42,193 nt of DNA from Anaerolineales bacterium (GTDB lineage: Bacteria > Chloroflexota > Anaerolineae > Anaerolineales > Villigracilaceae), in NCBI GenBank assembly GCA_016789365.1, contig JAEURH010000019.1, forward strand, positions 308 to 42,500. Reading direction: 5' to 3'. The first letter of the stretch is position 1. Every line of letters starts with the position of its first letter. The position numbers were made by a program, and so were the translations under genes. Below the pieces are notes generated by a model that had not been told where the DNA came from, did no database searches, and was given only the letters and a program-made list of their open reading frames with translations. Below, in pieces: positions 30,832 through 38,453 of the stretch.

Positions 30832-33063
30832 ATGAATATTTTAATTAAGTTTTTTACAACCCCATCTTTCCCAGACGATGAAGAAAAAAATCTAGCCGCA
30901 CGCACTTTGCATGTGCTTCATTTGAATATGTTTTTCGCCACTTTAATTTTAGGCACATTGGGCGTGATTTTCATTTTTCGTGAAAAGACAATCACGGGCA
31001 TTGTTGTTGCAATTGGGGTTTTAACTGTACTTGGGGCTATGATTTTGAATCATCGCGGCAATGTGCGTGCCAGCGGAATCTTTTTGCTAACTGCTTTGTG
31101 GGGTGTGACGGTTTTCCTTTTATATGTTTCAGGGGGCATTCGCAGTGTAGATTTGATATTTTTTCTAACAGGTACAGTGATTGCAGGTATTACGTTTGGC
31201 GCCAATGGCGCAATTTTTTATGCGGCTTTAAGTTTGGTAACAAGCATGGGGTTCATTGTTGCTAAAAATATGGGTGTAGTGTTGCCACAGCGTTTTACTT
31301 TTCCACCTTTTTCTAATTGGATGATTTTATTTATCAATTTAGCGTTTACTGTTTTTCCATTAAAAATCGCGTTAGAAACCTTAGCCGAATCAAACAAACG
31401 CTCGCGCGCCAGCGAACAACGCTACCGCTTAATTGCTTCGGTGATGTCTGACTATGCTTTTTCAGTATATTTTGATGAACAGGGAAATATTCGTGACCAG
31501 TGGATTGAAGGAGCATTTGAAAATATCACTGGCTATTCTCATCAAGAGTTTTTTGAGCGAGGTGATTGGCGTAGTATTGTGCACCCAGATGATATTAAAC
31601 AAGATGAATGGGATATGGGGCAACTTCGCCAAAACAAAAGAGTAGTGACAGAAATCCGTATCGTTCGTAAAGATGGGGCTATTCGGTGGGTTCGCTCGTA
31701 TGGGCATCCGTTGTGGGATAAGAAATTAAATCGTTTGGCAGGGATTTATGGCGCAGTGCAAGATATTACCGAGCAAAAATTTGTAGAAGATGCATATTGG
31801 CAAAGTGCCAATGAAATGACTTTGTTGTATAAACTCAGCCTTGCACTTTCCAGCGGGCAAGACTTGTATAACGAATTACGCGCCTTTGTAAACGAATTAA
31901 AAAAAGTAATTGTAGTAGATGCTTTTCATGTCGGCTTTTATGAAGAAGAAACAGGCATGTTTACTTATACGCTTTTCTTAAATGATGATGATGACTTAAA
32001 CATCCCGCCGCGTAATTTGAAAAAAACACCTGGGTTAACAGGCGAGGTTATCTCAACTAAGCAAACTGTGTATGTGTCAGATATTGCAGACCTACAAGCA
32101 CAAACCAAACACCACATCATCATCGTGCGCGATGTAGGCATGAGAACTTATTTAGGTATTCCATTAATTTTGGAAGATAAAGCCATTGGCGTGATGTCTG
32201 TGCAATCGAAACAAGCCAATGCTTATTCGCAAGAACAAATTCGTATGTTAGAAACCATTGCCGCGCAAGTGGTCATTACCTCAGAAAAATCGCGCTTGCT
32301 CGAACAGTTGCAAAAAGAATTAATTGAAAGGCAACGTTTATTGCATGAAATGGAAGTTAAAAATGCCGAATTAGAACGCTTCAGTTATACGGTTTCACAT
32401 GACTTAAAAACTCCCCTTGTTACTATCCGCGGCTTTTTGGGGTTTATGGAAAAAAGTATGTTGAATGGTGATGTGGCTTCTTTTCAGCGTGATTTGCAAA
32501 GGGTGACAAAAGCAACCGATAGAATGAATCAACTCCTAAAAGATTTGCTTGAGCTTTCACGTATTGGGCGGGTGCTAAATGAGATGAAAGAAGTTCCATT
32601 TGAAAGTCTCGTGCATGTGGCGCTCGAAAATGTGCAAGGACGGATTCATGAGAAAAATGCTTCTGTGCAAGTGCAAGAAAAAATGCCAATTGTTTTTGTA
32701 GACCAACCTCGTATGATAGAAGTGTTGCAAAACTTAATAGATAATGCCGCAAAATATATGGGGGAACAGAAAAAACCTGAAATTGAAATTGGATATGAAG
32801 GTAGGGATGTGAATAACTATCACTTATTTTTTGTGAAAGATAATGGCATGGGGATTGCCCCAGAACACCACGAAAAAATATTTGGCTTGTTTAACAAGTT
32901 AGATATTGATTCAGAAGGCACGGGCGTGGGGCTGGCTCTCGTTAAGCGAATAGTCGAATTTCACGGCGGCAGGATTTGGGTCAAGAGTGAAGCGGGGTTT
33001 GGGTCAACTTTTTATTTTTCGCTTCCGCCTGCTGAATCTATACCTGCTGAAACTGAGTCTTAA
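30832..33063 (+). CDS. Membrane sensor histidine kinase (PAS-GAF-HisKA)
   Basis: A 743-residue kinase. About six membrane helices (residues 30-185), a PAS domain of the PAS_3 type (about 195-320, ending YGAVQDITEQK), a GAF domain (about 340-490), HisKA with H523 (SHDLKTPL), and HATPase_c (about 620-735) with NLIDNAAKY, DNGMGI and GTGVGLALV. Its last 240 residues are close to those of the kinase directly upstream, including IFGLFNKLD and HGGRIW, so the pair probably arose by duplication. I use the ATG at 30832; the in-frame TTG 15 bases earlier has no support. No response regulator is adjacent. Confidence 0.92.
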   Translation: MNILIKFFTTPSFPDDEEKNLAARTLHVLHLNMFFATLILGTLGVIFIFREKTITGIVVAIGVLTVLGAMILNHRGNVRASGIFLLTALWGVTVFLLYVSGGIRSVDLIFFLTGTVIAGITFGANGAIFYAALSLVTSMGFIVAKNMGVVLPQRFTFPPFSNWMILFINLAFTVFPLKIALETLAESNKRSRASEQRYRLIASVMSDYAFSVYFDEQGNIRDQWIEGAFENITGYSHQEFFERGDWRSIVHPDDIKQDEWDMGQLRQNKRVVTEIRIVRKDGAIRWVRSYGHPLWDKKLNRLAGIYGAVQDITEQKFVEDAYWQSANEMTLLYKLSLALSSGQDLYNELRAFVNELKKVIVVDAFHVGFYEEETGMFTYTLFLNDDDDLNIPPRNLKKTPGLTGEVISTKQTVYVSDIADLQAQTKHHIIIVRDVGMRTYLGIPLILEDKAIGVMSVQSKQANAYSQEQIRMLETIAAQVVITSEKSRLLEQLQKELIERQRLLHEMEVKNAELERFSYTVSHDLKTPLVTIRGFLGFMEKSMLNGDVASFQRDLQRVTKATDRMNQLLKDLLELSRIGRVLNEMKEVPFESLVHVALENVQGRIHEKNASVQVQEKMPIVFVDQPRMIEVLQNLIDNAAKYMGEQKKPEIEIGYEGRDVNNYHLFFVKDNGMGIAPEHHEKIFGLFNKLDIDSEGTGVGLALVKRIVEFHGGRIWVKSEAGFGSTFYFSLPPAESIPAETES

Positions 33064-33071
33064 ATCCGTAC

Positions 33072-33077
33072 TATAAT
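33072..33077 (+). promoter_or_regulatory. -10 box before the quinate-dehydrogenase-like gene
   Basis: A perfect TATAAT lies 31 bases before the ATG at 33108, just after the kinase stop codon. TTGGAGAA at 33095-33102 is a good Shine-Dalgarno, so this gene has a conventional leader. Confidence 0.5.
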
Positions 33078-33107
33078 AGAAAAAATCTCATCTTTGGAGA
33101 ATGCACT

Positions 33108-34013
33108 ATGAAACATGCAGTCAGCGTGAGCATTGGGTCATCAAAACGCAATAAATCAGTTGAAGTAAATTTACTTGGCGAAATCGTTCGGATTGAACGC
33201 ATTGGCACAGATGGTGATATGGAAGCCGCCGCCTTGAAGTTTCAAGAGTTAGATGGCAAAGTAGATGCGTTTGGCGTAGGTGGCGCAGATTTAGAAGTGG
33301 TGGCAGATGGAAAATCTTATCCGCTTTATTCGGTTCGCCCGATGATTAAATATATTAAGCAAACGCCAGTGGTAGATGGTGGCGGATTAAAAAACACGCT
33401 TGAAAATAAAGCCGCCGAATTTTTAGATAAAAAAATTGGTGATTATATTAATTCCAAAGGTCGTAAAGTGTTAGTTACATTGGGCGTTGACCGTTGGGGA
33501 CTTTCCAAATCTTTTGTAGATGCTGGTTATGAAACTTTATTTGGCGATATGATGTTTGGCTTGGATATTCCGATTGCTGTGAAAACATTGAAGCAATTGA
33601 GATTGGTCGCGGCTCTTTTAATGCCGATTGCTGGTCGCTTACCTTTTGAGTGGATTTACCCGACAGGCGAAAAGCAAGAAAAACGCACACCGAAGTTTGG
33701 AAAATATTATGCGTGGGCAACTGTCATCGCTGGTGATTGTCATTACATCAAACGCTTTATGCCAGATGATTTGAGTGGCAAAGTTATTGTCACCAACACC
33801 ACTACACCACAAGATGTTGAACTATTCAAAAAAGCGGGTGTGAAATATCTCGTCACCACTACACCTGTTTTAGAAGGTCGTTCATTTGGAACCAATATGA
33901 TGGAAGCCGCATTGGTTGCAATTTCTGGAAAAAATCGTCCACTCACTTGGGATGAATATAGCGAGATGTTAACAAAACTTGGCTTTGAACCACAATTGCA
34001 GGAGTTGAATTAG
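33108..34013 (+). CDS. Quinate/shikimate-dehydrogenase-like conserved protein
   Basis: A 301-residue protein like those commonly annotated 'quinate 5-dehydrogenase' in Chloroflexota and Thermus-type bacteria. Landmarks are VSVSIGSSKRNKSVEV (residues 5-20), IERIGTDGD (29-37), GKVDAFGVGGADL (about 50-62) and TPVVDGGGLKNTLE (about 86-99). A C-terminal segment, GVKYLVTTTPVLEGRSFGTN, follows. I do not see a typical Rossmann GxGxxG at the expected place, so the dehydrogenase label is weak. It lies just upstream of a nucleotidyltransferase gene, separated by a short repeat. Confidence 0.7.
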   Translation: MKHAVSVSIGSSKRNKSVEVNLLGEIVRIERIGTDGDMEAAALKFQELDGKVDAFGVGGADLEVVADGKSYPLYSVRPMIKYIKQTPVVDGGGLKNTLENKAAEFLDKKIGDYINSKGRKVLVTLGVDRWGLSKSFVDAGYETLFGDMMFGLDIPIAVKTLKQLRLVAALLMPIAGRLPFEWIYPTGEKQEKRTPKFGKYYAWATVIAGDCHYIKRFMPDDLSGKVIVTNTTTPQDVELFKKAGVKYLVTTTPVLEGRSFGTNMMEAALVAISGKNRPLTWDEYSEMLTKLGFEPQLQELN

Positions 34014-34083
34014 GAGACAAGTAAACACAGAAACAAGTACACCTGTTTACTTATCTACCTGTGTACATGTTTACTTTCCAAAG
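34012..34083. repeat. AAGTAAACA/TGTTTACTT repeat cluster
   Basis: AAGTAAACA (34019-34027) is inverted twice as TGTTTACTT (34044-34052 and 34069-34077), with GTACACCTG/CCTGTGTAC between. The stretch fills the gap between the dehydrogenase-like and nucleotidyltransferase genes. Confidence 0.5.
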
Positions 34084-34089
34084 GAGCCT

Positions 34090-34857
34090 ATGAACGCAAT
34101 CGTTACTGCTGGCGGGATACCCCAACCCGATGAACCACTCTATGAATATTCGCAAGGAAAATCCAAAGCTTTAATTGATGTAGCAGGCAAGCCGATGGTG
34201 CAATGGGTGTTAGATGCACTCGGCGATGCCAAAGAAGTTGACCAAATCATTTTAATTGGCTTAGAAGAAAAAGATAATTTAACTTGTAAAAAACCTATTC
34301 ATTACATTCCCAATCAAGGGCGCATGTTGGCAAACATTGTGGTTGGCGTAAATAAATCACTTGAATTAAATAAAGATGGCGAATATGTGATGATTGTTTC
34401 ATCAGATATTCCTACTGTCAAAAGTCACATGGTTGATTGGCTTGTGAAAGAATGTATGCAAACCAAAGATGATTTGTATTATGGTGTTTGTCCGCGCGAA
34501 GTAATGGAAAAAAGATTTCCAAATTCAAACCGCACATATACAAAATTAAAAGATATGCAAATTTGTGGTGCTGACGTAAATATCATTCACGTTAGCATGG
34601 CGACAGACCATTTAGATACATGGGAAGAATTAATTGGCAATCGTAAAAGTCCGTTACGCCAAGCCGCAGTAATTGGTTTAGATACATTGTTTCAATTATT
34701 TACACGTCAATTCACTTTGCAAGGTTTGGTAGAACGTGCCTCACAAAGAATCGGAATCAAAGGCAGAGCCATTATTTGGAATCATGCCGAGCCGTGCATG
34801 GATGTAGATAAACCGCATCAACTCGAACTGCTCCGCGCAGACTTATCAAAAAATTAA
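34090..34857 (+). CDS. MobA-like nucleotidyltransferase
   Basis: A 255-residue NTP-transferase-fold protein. The N-terminal nucleotide-binding sequence is IVTAGGIPQPDEPLYEY then GKSKALIDVAGKPMVQW, so the usual GG...R loop is extended and altered. MIVSSDIPTV (about 97-106) carries the metal-binding Asp. Family members transfer a nucleotide to a sugar phosphate, cofactor or polar head group. The substrate is unknown. AAAGGAG sets the start. A PAP2 phosphatase follows 116 bp later, which hints at lipid or polyol-phosphate chemistry, but this is inference. Confidence 0.78.
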   Translation: MNAIVTAGGIPQPDEPLYEYSQGKSKALIDVAGKPMVQWVLDALGDAKEVDQIILIGLEEKDNLTCKKPIHYIPNQGRMLANIVVGVNKSLELNKDGEYVMIVSSDIPTVKSHMVDWLVKECMQTKDDLYYGVCPREVMEKRFPNSNRTYTKLKDMQICGADVNIIHVSMATDHLDTWEELIGNRKSPLRQAAVIGLDTLFQLFTRQFTLQGLVERASQRIGIKGRAIIWNHAEPCMDVDKPHQLELLRADLSKN

Positions 34858-34867
34858 TCCAACGCAA

Positions 34868-34956
34868 GTGCGTCGCACACTACTTTTTAGTTTTGTCTGA
34901 TTAAGAAAATAAGCCTTACCCTAAAAATTAATGTATTTACAAAAAGTGCGACGCAC
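34868..34956. repeat. GTGCGTCGCAC inverted repeat between two genes
   Basis: GTGCGTCGCAC (34868-34878) pairs perfectly with GTGCGACGCAC (34946-34956), and each arm is flanked by a T-run or A-run. It could end the nucleotidyltransferase transcript and resembles a dispersed repeat unit. Confidence 0.6.
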
Positions 34957-34973
34957 CCCGTACCAAAGGAAAA

Positions 34974-35534
34974 ATGAACTTACGCCCCATCATCGAACTT
35001 GATAAAAAATATTCAGGTCAATTACGCATTGCCGAAAAGCCTGGTTTGTTACGAAACATTGCCATCTTTTTTTCACACTCTGGCGATTCATGGTTTTGGG
35101 CAATCGGCTTAATTGCAATGTGGTTCTTTGGCGATGCCACTTTCAAAAAATTTGCAACCGTTATTTTCTTCGGCATTGGCGGTTTAGCAGTGGTTGTTTT
35201 TGCTGTAAAATTTTTCTTTAAAAGAAAAAGACCAGAAGGTGATTGGGGAGGAATTTACAGAAGTACTGACCCACATTCATTTCCATCTGGACATGCCGCG
35301 CGCGCATTTATGATTGCAGTCCTCGCCACGTTTCTGACTCCCTTGTGGCTGGCACTTGTCCTGTGGCTTTGGGCTCCGCTTGTAGCTTTTTCTCGCGTCA
35401 CAATGGGTGTGCATTATCTTTCCGATGTAATCGTTGGCGCAATGTTAGGAATTTTAGTTGCCTTCTTTGGCTTGCAAATTTATCAACCATTAATTGATTG
35501 GTTCTTTTCAGTGACTGGATTTATGTTTTGGTGA
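34974..35534 (+). CDS. PAP2-family membrane phosphatase
   Basis: A 186-residue phosphatidic-acid-phosphatase-type enzyme with about five membrane helices. The three catalytic motifs are intact: KxxxxxxRP (KFFFKRKRP, about residues 74-82), PSGH (about 103-106) and SRxxxxxHxxxD (SRVTMGVHYLSD, about 139-150). It hydrolyses a lipid or polyprenyl phosphate at the outer face of the membrane. AAAGGAAAA directly precedes the ATG. It may act with the upstream nucleotidyltransferase in a lipid-related pathway, which is not proven. Confidence 0.92.
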   Translation: MNLRPIIELDKKYSGQLRIAEKPGLLRNIAIFFSHSGDSWFWAIGLIAMWFFGDATFKKFATVIFFGIGGLAVVVFAVKFFFKRKRPEGDWGGIYRSTDPHSFPSGHAARAFMIAVLATFLTPLWLALVLWLWAPLVAFSRVTMGVHYLSDVIVGAMLGILVAFFGLQIYQPLIDWFFSVTGFMFW

Positions 35535-35545
35535 AAATCAAAATC

Positions 35546-35618
35546 AGCCACAGAGTTCACAGAGAAAATTGAGAAAGGACTCTTGAAAAACTCAGTGAAC
35601 TCTGTGTTCTCTGTGGCT
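35546..35618. repeat. AGCCACAGAG...CTCTGTGGCT inverted repeat, copy 4 of the family
   Basis: Left arm AGCCACAGAGTTCACAGAG (35546-35564) and right arm CTCTGTGTTCTCTGTGGCT (35600-35618) match at all but two positions. It has the same architecture as the elements at 7581 and 24601. It ends 13 bases before the start of the PPC-domain gene. Confidence 0.8.
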
Positions 35619-35630
35619 AAGAATTTCTTT

Positions 35631-36032
35631 ATGAAAACTCACACCTTCCGCCTCAAACCTCAACAAGATTTATTTGATTCTATTCAAGAGTATGTGAACA
35701 AAAATAATATTCAAGCAGGCGTTGTCTTATCTGCTGTGGGGAGTTTGACTCACGCCATATTACGGTTAGCAAATAAAAATATTTATAACGAATATGATGG
35801 TCATTTTGAAATTGTTTCGATTACAGGAACAGTTTCTATTCATGGCTCGCATATTCATATTTCAATTTCGGATGGGGAGGGGAAGACGATAGGTGGGCAT
35901 CTCGTGGACGGGTGCAAAATTTACACGACGGCGGAAATTGTCATTGCCGAGTTTGAGGATGTAATCTACAAGCGGGAATTGTACGAGAATGATTCGGGCT
36001 ATGAGGAATTGTCAGTTAAGAAGAAGGTGTAG
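35631..36032 (+). CDS. PPC-domain (DUF296) protein
   Basis: A 133-residue single-domain PPC/DUF296 protein, the fold also found in plant AT-hook nuclear proteins. Landmarks are SAVGSLTHAILR (about residues 36-47), GTVSIHGSHIHISISDGEGK (about 66-85) and GGHLVDGCKIYTTAEIVIAE (about 88-107). Bacterial members form trimers; their function is unknown and DNA binding is uncertain. I take the ATG at 35631. The frame is open back to a TTG at 35583, but that part is the arm of a repeat. It is monocistronic. Confidence 0.88.
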   Translation: MKTHTFRLKPQQDLFDSIQEYVNKNNIQAGVVLSAVGSLTHAILRLANKNIYNEYDGHFEIVSITGTVSIHGSHIHISISDGEGKTIGGHLVDGCKIYTTAEIVIAEFEDVIYKRELYENDSGYEELSVKKKV

Positions 36033-36165
36033 GGTCAAGAACCAGTTTTCCCCTTAGAATGAGGCGGTTTTGGTCAAAACTTTCAAAATCGTTATGGATT
36101 AGATATTCTCTTTTTTTATTTTTCGATGTAAACTGTATCTATCATATTGAAAGCGGCGGTATTTT

Positions 36166-37560
36166 ATGCAGTGGCAAAGTAACCCTTATGTTATCCCGAT
36201 GATTGTAGCAGGATTAATCAGCCTGATTAATGCTTTGGTGGTGGCGCAACGACGCGGCGTGCCTGGCTCTTTGCCATTGTTGGGGATGTTGCTGGCGTTG
36301 AGCGGTTGGTCTTTTACATACGCATTTGAATTGGCAAGTGCCAAACTAGAATGGCAGTTGTTTTGGGCAAAGATTGAATATATTGGTATTGTATCTGTTC
36401 CTACTTTGTATTTGCTTTTTACGTTGGAATATGCCCGCCACAAAAAAGTTTTTGAAGGCAATCGTATTTATTGGGTTTGGCTTTTTTCGATTGTGACTGT
36501 GTTATTGGTTTGGACCAGTAATTCGCATCAATTGTATTGGACAAGTATGAGCCAAAAAGATGGCGGTGGTTTTTTATTACTTTCGCTAGAGTATGGACCT
36601 GCTTTTTTTGTTTGGATTGCTTATTCTTATATTAGCTTCTTAATTGGCTCAATTGTTTTGGTGCGCTGGTCTTTGATAAGCCCGCCAGAACTTAAACTCC
36701 AATCTTATATTATTGTGTTAGGCGCGGGTATTTCTTTTGCGGGAAATATTATTTATTTGGCGGGGTTAAGTCCGATACCCGATTTAGACATTACACCGAT
36801 TACCTTAATACTCTCAATGATTATTTATAGCATTGGGCTTTTGCGCTTCGGCATTTTAGATATTATGCCGATTGCAGGCGAGACGATTCTGGAAAGCCTC
36901 GATGATGTTGTGATTGTGTTGGATGAGTCAAATAGAATTGCTTATATTAATCAGGCATTTGATTATTACATCAATGATGATGCCAAAGGCTTTATCGGGC
37001 AATCTGCTTCGGCACTGCCGATTTGGGATATGTTAAGCAAATTGATTGCTTCGCACACAATGGCGCGCGGTGAAGTTGTGATGAATATTGATGGACGAGA
37101 ACCAGCCTATTTTCATACACATATTTCTACAGTACGTTGGAAGACACAACGTTTGGGCAAAGCCATTATTTTAGAAGATATTTCTGAAAGACGACGTGCT
37201 GAAAGAAAAAGTTTTGGCGTGAGTGATGATAGTCTTTTATCTGGCGATAGTATTCCAGTAATTATGGTTTTGCGCGCGCAAGATGAAAAGATTGCCGAAG
37301 TGAATCGTTCTTTCATTTTGTCATTGGGCTATGAACGAAAAGATGTGGTGGGGAAATCTCCGCTTCAACTTGGAATTTGGAATGCTTATGAACGCGGAGA
37401 GTTTTTCCAAGCCTTTCGGGGAAGTGGTTATGTAAAAAATCACCCGCTTGCGTTGATGAACATCCGTCAAGAGAAAGCGCAATACTTAGTCTCAGCCCAT
37501 CGCATGGAAGTGAAAGACGGTAGTTATATTGTGATGATGGCGAATTTGAAAGTTGAATAA
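36166..37560 (+). CDS. Orphan 7TM sensor with two PAS domains and no output domain
   Basis: A 464-residue membrane protein. The N-terminal histidine-kinase-type 7TM module (about residues 8-235) resembles that of the cyclase at 16858. A PAS domain follows (about 243-350, ending IILEDISERRRAE). A second PAS-like domain (about 365-464) ends the protein at VMMANLKVE. There is no HisKA, HATPase, GGDEF or EAL domain, and a strong terminator follows within a few bases. It is either a decapitated kinase or cyclase, or a receptor that signals through a partner. Confidence 0.85.
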   Translation: MQWQSNPYVIPMIVAGLISLINALVVAQRRGVPGSLPLLGMLLALSGWSFTYAFELASAKLEWQLFWAKIEYIGIVSVPTLYLLFTLEYARHKKVFEGNRIYWVWLFSIVTVLLVWTSNSHQLYWTSMSQKDGGGFLLLSLEYGPAFFVWIAYSYISFLIGSIVLVRWSLISPPELKLQSYIIVLGAGISFAGNIIYLAGLSPIPDLDITPITLILSMIIYSIGLLRFGILDIMPIAGETILESLDDVVIVLDESNRIAYINQAFDYYINDDAKGFIGQSASALPIWDMLSKLIASHTMARGEVVMNIDGREPAYFHTHISTVRWKTQRLGKAIILEDISERRRAERKSFGVSDDSLLSGDSIPVIMVLRAQDEKIAEVNRSFILSLGYERKDVVGKSPLQLGIWNAYERGEFFQAFRGSGYVKNHPLALMNIRQEKAQYLVSAHRMEVKDGSYIVMMANLKVE

Positions 37561-37592
37561 AAAATGGCTGGGAAAACCAGCCATTTTTATTT
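37556..37592. terminator. Bidirectional terminator between the sensor and ECF genes
   Basis: An 11-bp perfect stem AAAATGGCTGG/CCAGCCATTTT (37561-37571, 37577-37587) with a GAAAA loop and T-tracts on both strands. It overlaps the stop codon of the ATPase gene (37587-37589). Confidence 0.88.
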
Positions 37593-38381
37593 TATTGCTT
37601 TCAAAAATTCTTGCTGATTAATCACAGTCTCTTTCAAATTCAATAATTTCCCCAAGCGTGTTAATTGAGGTGGGTCAACATACGTTTGAGCCAAAATTTC
37701 TTCTTGACCTAACACTTCGCGTGTTGTGCCATCTAACAAAACTTGTCCATTAGACAAAGCAATCACACGCTCAAAATTTTCAGCACAAAAATCAATATCA
37801 TGTGTAATTGTAATCACAGTTTTGCCTTGTTTCTTTAATTCAGCAATCACATTCGCAATGCGTGAGACGTTTGCAAAATCTTGACCAGTGGTTGGTTCAT
37901 CAAAAATGACAATCGGCGTATCCATTGCAATGATAGATGCCAACGCCACCATCTTCCGCCATGTGGGGGATAAATCATACGGATTGGTTTCAGTTTTATC
38001 TGTTAGTTCGGTCCAAACCAAAGCTTGTTTCACTAATTCATCAATCTTTTCTTTTGTGTATCCTAAGTTTTTAGGACCAAACTCAACTTCGGTTAATACA
38101 TCTCTTGAAAATAATTGTTCATCAGGGTTTTGGAATACATATCCAACTCGTGATGCCAATTTCGCAACAGAATATTTTGTTGTATCCCAATCACCAATTG
38201 TGACAGAACCAGATGTTGGTTTTAGTAAACCATTAAAGTGACGAACCAAAGTTGTTTTTCCAGCACCGTTCTGACCGACAATGGCGACTTGTTCGCCTGC
38301 GTTAATCGTCAGTGAAACGCCTTTGAGCGCTTCGAGACCAGTAGGGTAGGTAAAGTGGAGGTTGTTGATGTTTATGTTCAT
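37587..38381 (-). CDS. ECF transporter ATPase with degenerate signature motif
   Basis: A 264-residue ABC ATPase of an energy-coupling-factor importer. Walker A is GQNGAGKT (37-44), the Q-loop VFQNPDEQLF (about 82-91), Walker B IVIFDEPTTGQD (about 157-168) with the catalytic Glu, and the H-loop THD (about 194). The ABC signature LSGGQ is replaced by LSPTWRK (about 138-144), while the partner ATPase keeps LSGGQQQR. One of the two composite ATP sites may therefore be inactive. It is the last gene of the ECF operon, after a 57-bp repeat-containing gap. Confidence 0.9.
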   Translation of the reverse strand: MNININNLHFTYPTGLEALKGVSLTINAGEQVAIVGQNGAGKTTLVRHFNGLLKPTSGSVTIGDWDTTKYSVAKLASRVGYVFQNPDEQLFSRDVLTEVEFGPKNLGYTKEKIDELVKQALVWTELTDKTETNPYDLSPTWRKMVALASIIAMDTPIVIFDEPTTGQDFANVSRIANVIAELKKQGKTVITITHDIDFCAENFERVIALSNGQVLLDGTTREVLGQEEILAQTYVDPPQLTRLGKLLNLKETVINQQEFLKAIK

Positions 38382-38396
38382 GTTATGTCAATTGAA

Positions 38397-38453
38397 ACGT
38401 AATTCGTAATGCGTAAAGTGTTTTTTACGAATTACGAATCACGCATTACGATT
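38397..38453. repeat. CGTAATTCGTAATGCGT inverted repeat at the end of the second ATPase gene
   Basis: CGTAATTCGTAATGCGT (38398-38414) and ACGAATTACGAATCACGC then ATTACG (38427-38450) are inverted copies. The right copy encodes the last residues (RNA) and TGA stop of the ATPase at 38439, so the gene's C-terminus is repeat-derived. Confidence 0.55.
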
